Shown here one piece after another: positions 1 to 5,720 of a DNA stretch of 7,280 nucleotides. Source of the DNA: Clostridiales bacterium (GTDB lineage: Bacteria > Bacillota > Clostridia > Lachnospirales > Lachnospiraceae); contig JAJUHH010000146.1 in assembly GCA_029267975.1 (NCBI GenBank), positions 1 to 7,280 of the forward strand. Reading direction: 5' to 3'. The notes under the pieces were generated by a model. The model had not been told where the DNA came from, ran no database searches, and saw only the letters and a list, made by a program, of their open reading frames with translations. Position numbers and translations under genes: made by a program. Within the stretch, counting starts at the first letter, position 1; every line of letters starts with the position of its first letter.

Positions 1-20
1 ATAATATAATAGATACTTTT

Positions 21-86
21 GTATGCTCCCCTGTGATAACTGTTTATGAAAAAACAGTCCGTCGCAGGCTGGAGCATATCTTTTTT
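21..86 (+). terminator. Long three-tier hairpin with T-tract, probable terminator of an upstream unit
   Basis: Bases 21-29 pair with 71-79 (9 bp, one G-U), 30-35 pair with 63-68 (6 bp, one G-U), and 39-45 pair with 52-58 (7 bp), leaving a six-base loop at 46-51 and small internal loops. Six Ts at 81-86 follow directly, with a C at 80. On the minus strand no U-tract follows the stem, so the signal points rightward and would end a transcript entering from left of the window. It is longer than an average terminator hairpin, so a structured 3' UTR or small RNA ending here is an alternative. Confidence 0.7.
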
Positions 87-134
87 GAGTGATTTTGACC
101 AACATATCATTTAAGACTTTCCAGTGCTTTGTAC

Positions 135-163
135 TTGTCTAATCAAGCGAGAAATGATAGTAT
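135..163 (+). promoter_or_regulatory. Weak candidate promoter for the 522-aa TPR/AAA-like gene
   Basis: TTGTCT at 135-140 and TAGTAT at 158-163 lie 17 bases apart, each matching four of six consensus positions. The following TATGAT at 161-166 is a better -10 but would be 20 bases from this -35. A promoter is expected here because a terminator-like hairpin lies just upstream (21-86) and the gene starts at 251. The exact boxes are uncertain. The rest of 87-236 is A-rich leader with no other structure that I recognise. Confidence 0.35.
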
Positions 164-236
164 GATATAGATAGAGCAAAAATAAAAAAGGAAAAATAAA
201 CCTAAGATAAATGCAGTCAGTAATAGCAAATTAACG

Positions 237-244
237 AAGGAGGT
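237..244 (+). promoter_or_regulatory. Strong ribosome binding site for the 522-aa gene
   Basis: AAGGAGGT at 237-244 is a near-perfect anti-Shine-Dalgarno match, placed six bases before the ATG at 251. It supports that start. Confidence 0.9.
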
Positions 245-250
245 TGTAAC

Positions 251-1819
251 ATGGGAAGCTATGATAATATTGTAAAGATAGAAGCTATGAGAAGACGCGT
301 GGAAGAAAACGATATGGCGTCTGCTCTTAAGATTCTTGAAACCATTACAATTAAGAAGATCAAGAACATGTCAGACCTTAGCCTGATTGCAGAGGTCTAT
401 GCAGGGAACCAAAGATACGAGGAAGCATTACAGCTTTTTCATAAGATATACGAGAAGACAAGAACCAGAAAGGCATTATATCAGCTGGTAGACCTGTCCA
501 TCAAGTCAAATAATCTTGAGGATGCCCAGTACTATTTGGTGGAATACCAAAAGATTGCTCCAAAAGACTTTTATAAATATGTCTTTCGATACAAAATTGA
601 CAAGCTGATGGGAGCACCCTATGAAAAGCTGATTGATACCCTGGAAGCCTTAAAAGCTACGGAATACATTGAAAAATGGGCCTATGAGCTGGCAAAGACC
701 TATTACAAGGCAGGTATGGACCAGGAATGCATCAAGGAATGCTCTGATATTATCCTCTGGTTTGGGGAGGGTCCCTATGTTGAAAAAGCAAAAATCTTAA
801 GATCATATTTTAGTGGTGAGACGAATAAAGAAAAGATTATGGAGGAGCTTAAGCGTAGAGCGTCCGGAAAGGTAGAAAGCATAGAGTCAGAAGATGCAAC
901 GTATGAAGAAGCAATATATGAAGAGGCAGCATCAGAAGATGCTATCTCAGAAAATACAATGTCGGATGATACAGCTGAGGATTATGATGCTATCTATGAA
1001 AACCTGAAAGCTGCGCTTTACAGCTATGAGTATACCGATGAGATCGCAAAACAGCAGGCAGCTACATACATAGAAGAGGACACGGAGAATCAGGAAGCCA
1101 ATCCTTATGAGGTCGATGGAACTTATGCGTACGATGGAACTTATGAGGAAGCTGCCCCTAACCTAGAAGTGGATCATTATGAGGAAGCCAATCCTGACCA
1201 GGAAGCGGTTCCTTATCAGGAAGAGGATCCTTATCAAGAAGCAGAATTTTATCAAGAAGCGAATCCTTATGCAGAGGATTTTGAGGTATCTGAAAGGGAA
1301 GAGGCTGAGGATACCGCTGAGATTGACATTCGATGGAATGCCATTGCTGCAGGCTTTGAGCTTGATCTTAATGCAATATTTGGAGACTTCCTTTCTGAGC
1401 TTGGGATAAAAGGACAGATCGTTAAAAGTCTGGAATATATCCTGGAGGAGGAAGGAGAGCCTGTCAGGATGCTTTTCACCGGTGAAGCCGGTACAGGGAA
1501 AACAACACTGGCTAAGGCCTTTACCTTATTTTTATATGAGACTGGTATGCTTGGCTCTTCAAGAATAGCGAAGATTGATGCACAGAAACTGAATACCATT
1601 GATCTTTCCAGCAAGAAGGATACCTTAAGAGATTGCTGTTTGGTCATTGAGCATGCAGCGAAGCTGCAGGCAGCAACCATAGAAAGCCTGCTGGAATTGT
1701 GTGATTCCCTGTGGGGAAATATTGCAGTTATTCTTGAAGAAGCACCGGACAAAGCCCAAAGCATCTTCCTGCAGCATCCCAGGTTAGAAAAGTTATTCGG
1801 AAATCAAATTCATCTGTAA
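251..1819 (+). CDS. TPR-like protein with acidic tandem-repeat linker and degenerate C-terminal AAA-type P-loop domain
   Basis: Function unknown. Residues about 5-200 are helical hairpins of TPR type (for example around 41-70, 73-105 and 141-172, with the A/G-Y/F-L spacing typical of TPRs), suggesting a protein-protein scaffold. Residues 205-360 form a highly acidic Tyr/Glu/Ala-rich linker with two tandem arrays, six pentapeptides (211-240) and ten hexapeptides (282-341); there is no Lys or Arg between K267 and R349. Residues about 362-522 resemble an AAA domain: Walker A GEAGTGKTT at 411-419, a Walker B-like strand CLVIEH at 463-468, and a sensor-1-like VILEE segment followed by a HPRLEKLF stretch reminiscent of SpoVK/CbbX-type ATPases. 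The usual DE of Walker B is replaced by EH, the arginine normally found near the PGLRSRF-like motif is absent, and the protein ends without a lid domain. No signal peptide or membrane segment is seen, so it is probably cytoplasmic. It is monocistronic and convergent with the next gene. Confidence 0.85.
   Translation: MGSYDNIVKIEAMRRRVEENDMASALKILETITIKKIKNMSDLSLIAEVYAGNQRYEEALQLFHKIYEKTRTRKALYQLVDLSIKSNNLEDAQYYLVEYQKIAPKDFYKYVFRYKIDKLMGAPYEKLIDTLEALKATEYIEKWAYELAKTYYKAGMDQECIKECSDIILWFGEGPYVEKAKILRSYFSGETNKEKIMEELKRRASGKVESIESEDATYEEAIYEEAASEDAISENTMSDDTAEDYDAIYENLKAALYSYEYTDEIAKQQAATYIEEDTENQEANPYEVDGTYAYDGTYEEAAPNLEVDHYEEANPDQEAVPYQEEDPYQEAEFYQEANPYAEDFEVSEREEAEDTAEIDIRWNAIAAGFELDLNAIFGDFLSELGIKGQIVKSLEYILEEEGEPVRMLFTGEAGTGKTTLAKAFTLFLYETGMLGSSRIAKIDAQKLNTIDLSSKKDTLRDCCLVIEHAAKLQAATIESLLELCDSLWGNIAVILEEAPDKAQSIFLQHPRLEKLFGNQIHL
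881..970 (+). repeat. Six tandem 15-nt units coding an acidic pentapeptide repeat
   Basis: In frame with the 522-aa protein, residues 211-240 read IESED, ATYEE, AIYEE, AASED, AISEN, TMSDD. The pattern is roughly A-x-[Y/S]-[E/D]-[E/D/N]. Units are diverged at the DNA level, so this is an old or selected repeat rather than a recent slippage product. Confidence 0.75.
1094..1273 (+). repeat. Ten tandem 18-nt units coding a Tyr/Glu-rich hexapeptide repeat
   Basis: Residues 282-341 of the 522-aa protein divide into ten hexapeptides in one register: EANPYE, VDGTYA, YDGTYE, EAAPNL, EVDHYE, EANPDQ, EAVPYQ, EEDPYQ, EAEFYQ, EANPYA. Tyrosine occupies position 5 in eight of ten and proline position 4 in six. 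DNA copies confirm the period: CGATGGAACTTATG occurs at 1114-1127 and again at 1132-1145, 18 bases on, and GAAGCCAATCCT occurs at 1094 and at 1184, five periods apart. No positively charged residue occurs in the array. Confidence 0.88.
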
Positions 1820-1851
1820 CGCACAATGAATAAAGAATAATATAATATAAA

Positions 1852-1883
1852 AGGTTGTGCCGCTGTTCATTCCGGCACAACCT
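1852..1883 (-). terminator. Intrinsic terminator of the Ig-like gene, possibly shared with the convergent gene
   Basis: An 11-bp perfect inverted repeat (AGGTTGTGCCG at 1852-1862 and its complement at 1873-1883) with a 10-base loop. Read on the minus strand, the stem is followed by TTTTATATTATATT, a good U-rich tail, and it begins six bases after the stop codon of the minus-strand gene. On the plus strand no T-run follows, so for the 522-aa gene it would be at best a weak terminator or a 3'-end stabilising hairpin. Confidence 0.85.
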
Positions 1884-1889
1884 GATCAA

Positions 1890-2231
1890 TTACAGTTTAA
1901 ATTGAATGGTAATATCATTTGGAAGCTTCTGTCCCTTCTTTGATTTTACATTGGAAGATACATGAAGCAGGTAGGATTCATTTTTATTGTAAGGAGCCAG
2001 CGGTTCAATCTCAATGCAATTCTCTACCGAATTATAACTTATGTTGGTAGCGAGAGGAACCATATTCATTGATGTTACATATAAGTTACGGTTATTCACA
2101 GTTGAGGGATTAAGAGGAGCAGTAAATTTGATCCTCCAGACAAAATTACCGGTTTTAAACTTCAGGTTTTGCTTTACCCGGTTTTGCACATTTCCTTCCA
2201 CTGCTTCAATTGTTATGTAGTTGGTAGCCAT
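1890..2231 (-). CDS. Small protein resembling an SbsA-type Ig-like domain
   Basis: This 113-aa protein has alternating beta-strand character throughout. The segment WRIKFTAPLNPSTVNNRNLY (about residues 32-51), with its later Y-L-L-H-V-S strand, the turn around KSKKGQKLP, and a final beta strand ending in IQFKL, matches the layout of bacterial SbsA/Big_5 Ig-like domains, in which a protruding 'F...p.d..t....' strand opens the fold and 'Y.l.v....s..G..l' closes it. Such domains usually sit in secreted or surface proteins, but here there is no signal peptide, membrane segment or sorting motif, and the domain stands alone. The start is supported by GGAGAT on the minus strand (2238-2243) six bases before the ATG. 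It has its own strong promoter and terminator, so it is a single-gene unit. Its role is unknown; the family assignment rests on pattern recognition only. Confidence 0.75.
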   Translation of the reverse strand: MATNYITIEAVEGNVQNRVKQNLKFKTGNFVWRIKFTAPLNPSTVNNRNLYVTSMNMVPLATNISYNSVENCIEIEPLAPYNKNESYLLHVSSNVKSKKGQKLPNDITIQFKL

Positions 2232-2311
2232 AAGTTCATCTCCATTTAAATTGCGTGTATGTTAATAAGGTTATCCTCAGCATAACTGAAAATTAGGTTA
2301 CATTTATAAAC

Positions 2312-2339
2312 ATTATAGCATAAATATCTGAAACTTCAA
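2312..2339 (-). promoter_or_regulatory. Promoter of the Ig-like gene, extended -10
   Basis: On the minus strand TTGAAG (complement of 2334-2339) is followed after 16 bases by a perfect TATAAT (complement of 2312-2317), preceded by TG in the extended -10 position. Transcription would start near 2305, giving a leader of about 75 bases. Confidence 0.8.
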
Positions 2340-2508
2340 CTGTTTACATATTGGTGAATCACAGGTAAAATCATACGTTTTTTCCTACAGATATATATTG
2401 CAGCCAGCGCATATTAAAGTCTTTGTTACTTAAAATATACTTATAAAAGGTGCGTAGGTAATATTGCTTAATAGAATAATATGGAAGGGGGACTGGGAAA
2501 AATGTGTA
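2340..2508. other. Non-coding divergent intergenic region with no recognised element
   Basis: Between the two divergent promoters I see AT-rich DNA with a G-run at 2486-2491. A short weak potential hairpin lies around 2365-2386. I find no supported small gene and no known riboswitch or operator motif. Binding sites for regulators of either flanking gene would fall here. Confidence 0.5.
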
Positions 2509-2536
2509 TTTACAAACCATAACTTTGTGGTATAAT
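2509..2536 (+). promoter_or_regulatory. murA promoter, extended -10
   Basis: TTTACA at 2509-2514 (five of six consensus), a 16-base spacer, and a perfect TATAAT at 2531-2536 preceded by TG one base upstream. The start site would be near 2543, giving an A/T-rich leader of about 80 bases. The ribosome binding site AGAGGTG at 2615-2621 lies four bases before the ATG. Confidence 0.85.
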
Positions 2537-2625
2537 CAGAGTAGCGATAAAAATTTAACAAAATATTAACTGGATTTATATGCAAAATTAACAACATAAG
2601 TTCGATTAAATTATAGAGGTGTGCA

Positions 2626-3924
2626 ATGGAGCAGTATATTATAAAGGGCGGACAGCCGCTTGTGGGAGAGGTATCAATCAGCGGTTATAAGAATGCGGCA
2701 CTGGGAATCATCGCTGCGGCTGTAATGACCGATGAGACTGTTAAGATAGAAAATGTACCCGATATCGGGGATATCGATATATTATTACAGGCATTAGTGG
2801 ATATTGGTGCTAAGGTTGACCGCATCAACCGCAATACAATCAAGATAAATGCAAGTAAGATTAGTACGGTTGACGTTGACTTTGATTATGTCAGGAAGAT
2901 CCGTGCTTCTTATTATCTTTTGGGAGCGCTCTTAGGCAAATACAAGAGTTCCAAGGTTGCATTACCGGGGGGTTGCAATATTGGAAGCAGACCCATTGAT
3001 CAACATATCAAGGGATTTGAAGCCCTTGGTGCCAAGGTGAAGATTGAGCATGGTATGATTTGCGCAGAGACAGAGAATCTTGCTGGTGCGCATATTTATT
3101 TTGACTGTTCCAGTGTAGGAGCAACCATTAACGTTATGTTGGCAGCATGCTTAGCAGAGGGCCAGACAATTCTTGAAAACTCCTCGAAAGAACCCCATGT
3201 TGTTGATGTGGCAAACTTTTTAAATAGTATGGGAGCAAATATTAAGGGTGCAGGTACGGATGTGATCCGTATTAAAGGTGTGCCGAAATTACATGGCAGT
3301 GAATATTCCATTATACCGGATCAGATTGAAGCAGGCACATTTATGTTTGCTGCAGCGGCCACAAAGGGTAATATTTTAATTAAAAATGTTATTCCCAAGC
3401 ATTTGGAAGCATTTACAGCAAAGCTCCTGGAAATCGGTGCCCAGGTTGAGGAATTTGATGATGCTGTTCGAGTCAAAGCCGATAAACGTTTAGGGAATAC
3501 CCACGTAAAGACCTTGGTTTACCCTGGTTTTCTTACTGATATGCAGCCACAGATGACAACACTCTTGGCAATCTCCAAGGGAACCAGTATCGTGACAGAG
3601 AGTATTTTTGAAAATCGATTTAAATACGTAGACGAATTAACCCGTATGGGTGCTTCCATTAAGGTGGAGGGCAATACGGCAATTATCGAAGGTGTGGAAA
3701 AGCTCACAGGTGCCAGTGTCACTGCTCCGGATCTGCGTGGAGGAGTCGCACTAGTGATGGCAGGTTTAATGGCGGAAGGCTATACGATAGTTGAAAACAT
3801 TGAATTTATTGAGCGAGGCTATGAACGTTTTGAACATAAGATGCAACAGCTGGGTGCCTTAATAGCCAAGGTTGATTCAACCGATATGAAGGCAATTAAG
3901 AAGTTTAAGCTAAAGGTAAGCTGA
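2626..3924 (+). CDS. murA: UDP-N-acetylglucosamine 1-carboxyvinyltransferase
   Basis: MurA transfers enolpyruvate from phosphoenolpyruvate to UDP-N-acetylglucosamine in the cytoplasm, the first committed step of peptidoglycan synthesis. The 432-aa length is normal for the family (about 420-435). Visible landmarks are K22-N23 in SGYKNAAL (UDP-sugar/PEP binding), the active-site loop LPGGCNIGSRP with catalytic cysteine C117, the TDMQPQ motif with catalytic-base aspartate D305, D369-L370-R371, and the ERGYERFEHK stretch near the C-terminus. Because the loop carries Cys and not Asp, the enzyme is of the type normally inhibited by fosfomycin (family knowledge, not tested here). Low-GC Gram-positives often have two MurA paralogues (MurA/MurZ); I cannot tell which one this is. 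The gene has its own promoter, and no clear terminator separates it from the riboswitch promoter downstream, so some read-through into the riboswitch is possible. Confidence 0.97.
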   Translation: MEQYIIKGGQPLVGEVSISGYKNAALGIIAAAVMTDETVKIENVPDIGDIDILLQALVDIGAKVDRINRNTIKINASKISTVDVDFDYVRKIRASYYLLGALLGKYKSSKVALPGGCNIGSRPIDQHIKGFEALGAKVKIEHGMICAETENLAGAHIYFDCSSVGATINVMLAACLAEGQTILENSSKEPHVVDVANFLNSMGANIKGAGTDVIRIKGVPKLHGSEYSIIPDQIEAGTFMFAAAATKGNILIKNVIPKHLEAFTAKLLEIGAQVEEFDDAVRVKADKRLGNTHVKTLVYPGFLTDMQPQMTTLLAISKGTSIVTESIFENRFKYVDELTRMGASIKVEGNTAIIEGVEKLTGASVTAPDLRGGVALVMAGLMAEGYTIVENIEFIERGYERFEHKMQQLGALIAKVDSTDMKAIKKFKLKVS

Positions 3925-3938
3925 TTTTAAAATTTTAC

Positions 3939-3967
3939 TTGACGAATGAATCTTTTCGTTATATTCT
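3939..3967 (+). promoter_or_regulatory. Promoter of the SAM riboswitch-metK unit
   Basis: TTGACG at 3939-3944 (five of six) and TATTCT at 3962-3967 (four of six) are separated by 17 bases. A start near 3974 leaves about 30 bases before the riboswitch P1 helix. It begins only 15 bases after the murA stop codon. Confidence 0.75.
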
Positions 3968-4003
3968 TTATGTTGCAAGTAATGACAATTTCATACATCA
4001 CAT

Positions 4004-4107
4004 TTCTCTTATTCAGAGTGACGGAGAGTAAAGGCTCTATGAAGTCACGGCAACCCCAGCAACTGGAAGGTGCCAACCTGAGCGAGTAAAATCGAACAAT
4101 AAGAGGA
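4004..4107 (+). ncRNA. SAM-I (S-box) riboswitch aptamer
   Basis: Binds S-adenosylmethionine and controls the downstream metK. P1 is formed by 4004-4013 with 4098-4107 (10 bp, one G-U). P2 is GTGAC 4018-4022 with GTCAC 4044-4048, continued after a kink-turn-like GG/GA asymmetric loop by AGAG 4025-4028 with CTCT 4035-4038. The conserved core GAAGTCACGGCAACC lies at 4041-4055. P3 is CCAG 4056-4059 with CTGG 4063-4066, followed by the diagnostic AAGGTGCCAACCTGAGC (4067-4083). These match the S-box family signature in order and spacing, and the gene downstream is the SAM synthetase, the expected target. Confidence 0.95.
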
Positions 4108-4132
4108 TTTGATCAGCTTAATCATCAAGTCC
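4105..4132 (+). promoter_or_regulatory. Antiterminator helix of the SAM riboswitch expression platform
   Basis: GGATTTGAT at 4105-4113 can pair with ATCAAGTCC at 4124-4132 over nine positions with one G-U pair. The left arm shares 4105-4107 with the 3' side of P1, and the right arm shares 4127-4132 with the 5' arm of the terminator, so the helices are mutually exclusive. This predicts an OFF switch: SAM stabilises P1, the antiterminator fails, and the terminator forms. Confidence 0.8.
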
Positions 4133-4155
4133 GCGTATTGCGGACTTCTTTTTTT
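4127..4155 (+). terminator. SAM-controlled intrinsic terminator in the metK leader
   Basis: AAGTCCGC at 4127-4134 pairs with GCGGACTT at 4140-4147 (8 bp, five-base loop), followed by C and seven Ts at 4149-4155. It sits 65 bases before the metK start codon, inside the leader, as expected for transcriptional attenuation. Confidence 0.93.
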
Positions 4156-4219
4156 CGAATTTTGAGAAAGTAGATTCGATGGCGCACACTAACATATTTT
4201 AAGAAAGGCATGGTTTTAT

Positions 4220-5407
4220 ATGCAAAAAAGATTATTTACCTCAGAATCTGTAACCGAAGGACATCCGGACAAGATCTGCGATCAGATCTCGGATGCAGTT
4301 CTGGATGCATTATTAGAGCAGGATCCTATGAGCAGGGTTGCTTGCGAAACAGCCATTACAACAGGTCTGGTACTTGTCATGGGTGAGATAACCACAGAAG
4401 GCTATGTTGATATTCAAAGGATCGTCAGAGATACTATCAGAGAGATTGGTTATGATCGTTCGGAATATGGCTTTGATGCCAATACCTGTGGCGTTATTGT
4501 AGCCTTGGATGAGCAATCCAAGGATATTGCTCTGGGTGTGGATACAGCACTTGAGGTGAAGGAACATCTCACAGAGGATGAGGAGCTCTCAAAGATTGGA
4601 GCCGGAGATCAGGGTATGATGTTCGGATATGCAACCAACGAGACAGAGGAGTATATGCCTTACCCTATTTCTTTGGCACATAAGTTAACAAGACAGCTGA
4701 CCAAGGTCAGAAAGGACAATACCTTAAGCTATCTCCGCCCTGACGGTAAATCCCAGGTTACTGTGGAATATGATGAGAATGGCAAGCCCATTCATATAAA
4801 TGCAGTGGTATTATCCACACAGCATGATGAAAATGTTACTACAGAGCAGCTGCGTAAGGATGTGAAAAAGTACGTACTGGATGCGGTTCTGCCTCAGGAG
4901 CTTATCGATGAAAAGACAAAATTCTTTATTAATCCTACCGGCCGTTTCGTAATCGGCGGACCTAACGGTGACAGCGGTTTAACCGGACGTAAGATTATTG
5001 TTGATACTTACGGAGGTTATGCAAGACACGGCGGCGGTGCTTTCTCCGGTAAGGACTGCACCAAGGTAGACCGTTCCGCTTCCTATGCGGCACGCTACGT
5101 TGCCAAGAATCTGGTAGCAGCAGGTCTTGCAGACCGTTGCGAGATTCAGGTATCCTATGCAATCGGTGTGGCTGAGCCCACTTCCATTATGTTAGATACC
5201 TTCGGCACAGGTAAGCTTTCCGAGGAGGAGTTGGTAAAGATCGTTCGTAAGCACTTTGACCTGCGTCCGGCCGGTATCATCAAGATGCTGGATCTGCGCA
5301 GACCTATCTACAAGCAGACTGCAGCTTATGGTCACTTCGGCAGACTGGATCTGGACCTTCCCTGGGAGCGTACAGATAAGGTGGACGAGTTAAAGGCTTA
5401 TTTATAA
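4220..5407 (+). CDS. metK: S-adenosylmethionine synthetase (methionine adenosyltransferase)
   Basis: Makes S-adenosylmethionine from methionine and ATP in the cytoplasm, releasing phosphate and pyrophosphate; supplies methyl groups for the whole cell. The 395-aa length is typical. Hallmarks are the N-terminal SESVTEGHPDKICDQISDA block with H15, D17 and K18, the GAGDQGMMFGYA signature at 127-138, and the glycine-rich HGGGAFSGKDCTKVDRSA segment starting at H270, which holds the P-loop-like ATP site and K278/D279. The start ATG is preceded by AGAAAGG at 4202-4208 with a rather long 11-base spacer; an ATG at 4210 is out of frame and too close to that site. The gene lies behind a SAM-I riboswitch and is closed by its own terminator, so it forms a single-gene unit with product feedback. 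Confidence 0.98.
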   Translation: MQKRLFTSESVTEGHPDKICDQISDAVLDALLEQDPMSRVACETAITTGLVLVMGEITTEGYVDIQRIVRDTIREIGYDRSEYGFDANTCGVIVALDEQSKDIALGVDTALEVKEHLTEDEELSKIGAGDQGMMFGYATNETEEYMPYPISLAHKLTRQLTKVRKDNTLSYLRPDGKSQVTVEYDENGKPIHINAVVLSTQHDENVTTEQLRKDVKKYVLDAVLPQELIDEKTKFFINPTGRFVIGGPNGDSGLTGRKIIVDTYGGYARHGGGAFSGKDCTKVDRSASYAARYVAKNLVAAGLADRCEIQVSYAIGVAEPTSIMLDTFGTGKLSEEELVKIVRKHFDLRPAGIIKMLDLRRPIYKQTAAYGHFGRLDLDLPWERTDKVDELKAYL

Positions 5408-5482
5408 TTCCTGCACCTACTCATGATCTATGTATAGAAGGATGTGTTCGCGGATCAGAAGATGCCGATTGCACATAATAAT

Positions 5483-5515
5483 CAGTGGCTTTCCTTGGGG
5501 GAGCCACTGTTTTTT
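5483..5515 (+). terminator. Intrinsic terminator after metK
   Basis: CAGTGGCTTTCC at 5483-5494 pairs with GGGGAGCCACTG at 5498-5509 (12 bp with two G-U pairs; the top eight pairs are perfect), followed by six Ts at 5510-5515. The 75 bases between the metK stop and the stem show no other element. Confidence 0.92.
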
Positions 5516-5540
5516 AGTGTTTAAACGTTGCAAACACTAA
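5514..5540. repeat. 9-bp inverted repeat just after the metK terminator
   Basis: TTAGTGTTT at 5514-5522 and AAACACTAA at 5532-5540 are perfect complements around a nine-base spacer; the left arm runs into a GTTTAAAC palindrome (5519-5526). Neither side has a U-tract, so it is not a clear terminator. It lies about 195 bases before the kinase gene and could be a regulator-binding site, but this is inference. Confidence 0.5.
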
Positions 5541-5601
5541 CATACTTCATGAAAAGTTTAGAAAAATTAGACTTATTTTCTGTGCATTTTATAGGATTAC
5601 A

Positions 5602-5610
5602 TGATACAAT
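5602..5610 (+). promoter_or_regulatory. Candidate extended -10 promoter upstream of the kinase operon
   Basis: TGATACAAT (TG at 5602-5603, TACAAT at 5605-5610) fits an extended -10, but no convincing -35 is seen at the right distance. It competes with the TATAAT at 5677-5682 as promoter for the operon. Confidence 0.35.
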
Positions 5611-5653
5611 GAAAGCAAGAATATAAGTATTTCCATGCTCAGGAAGAGCTGAC

Positions 5654-5682
5654 GGAACATGTTTTATGATTAGGTATATAAT
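5654..5682 (+). promoter_or_regulatory. Candidate promoter close to the kinase operon
   Basis: A perfect TATAAT at 5677-5682 lies 17 bases after GGAACA (5654-5659), a poor -35 with three of six matches. A strong -10 with a weak -35 would fit a promoter needing an activator, such as the operon's own response regulator; that is inference. The start would be near 5689, about 46 bases before the start codon. Confidence 0.45.
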
Positions 5683-5720
5683 AAGAATACAGGGATGGAT
5701 TTTTATTGATTTTAGATAGG

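Noticed and set aside
1179..1409. 76-codon plus-strand frame with a Lys/Arg/Ile pattern
   Set aside because: The apparent repeat of K-R-I-L is just the 18-nt repeat of the main frame read one frame off; no ribosome binding site.
1267..1764. 165-codon open frame on the minus strand inside the 522-aa gene
   Set aside because: It lies wholly antisense to a gene with clear domains and a strong ribosome binding site; its translation is Ser-rich with no recognisable motif, a typical antisense shadow.
2271..2279. TTATCCTCA, one mismatch from a DnaA box
   Set aside because: A single near-match with no cluster, no dnaA/dnaN neighbourhood and no AT-rich unwinding element; expected by chance.
2482..2523. 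13-codon frame upstream of murA
   Set aside because: No ribosome binding site, and it overlaps the -35 region of the murA promoter, so it would not be on that transcript.
4210..4380. Out-of-frame ATG upstream of the metK start, possible leader peptide
   Set aside because: The ribosome binding site would be only one base away and the frame overlaps the metK code with no family resemblance; control by SAM-I explains the leader.
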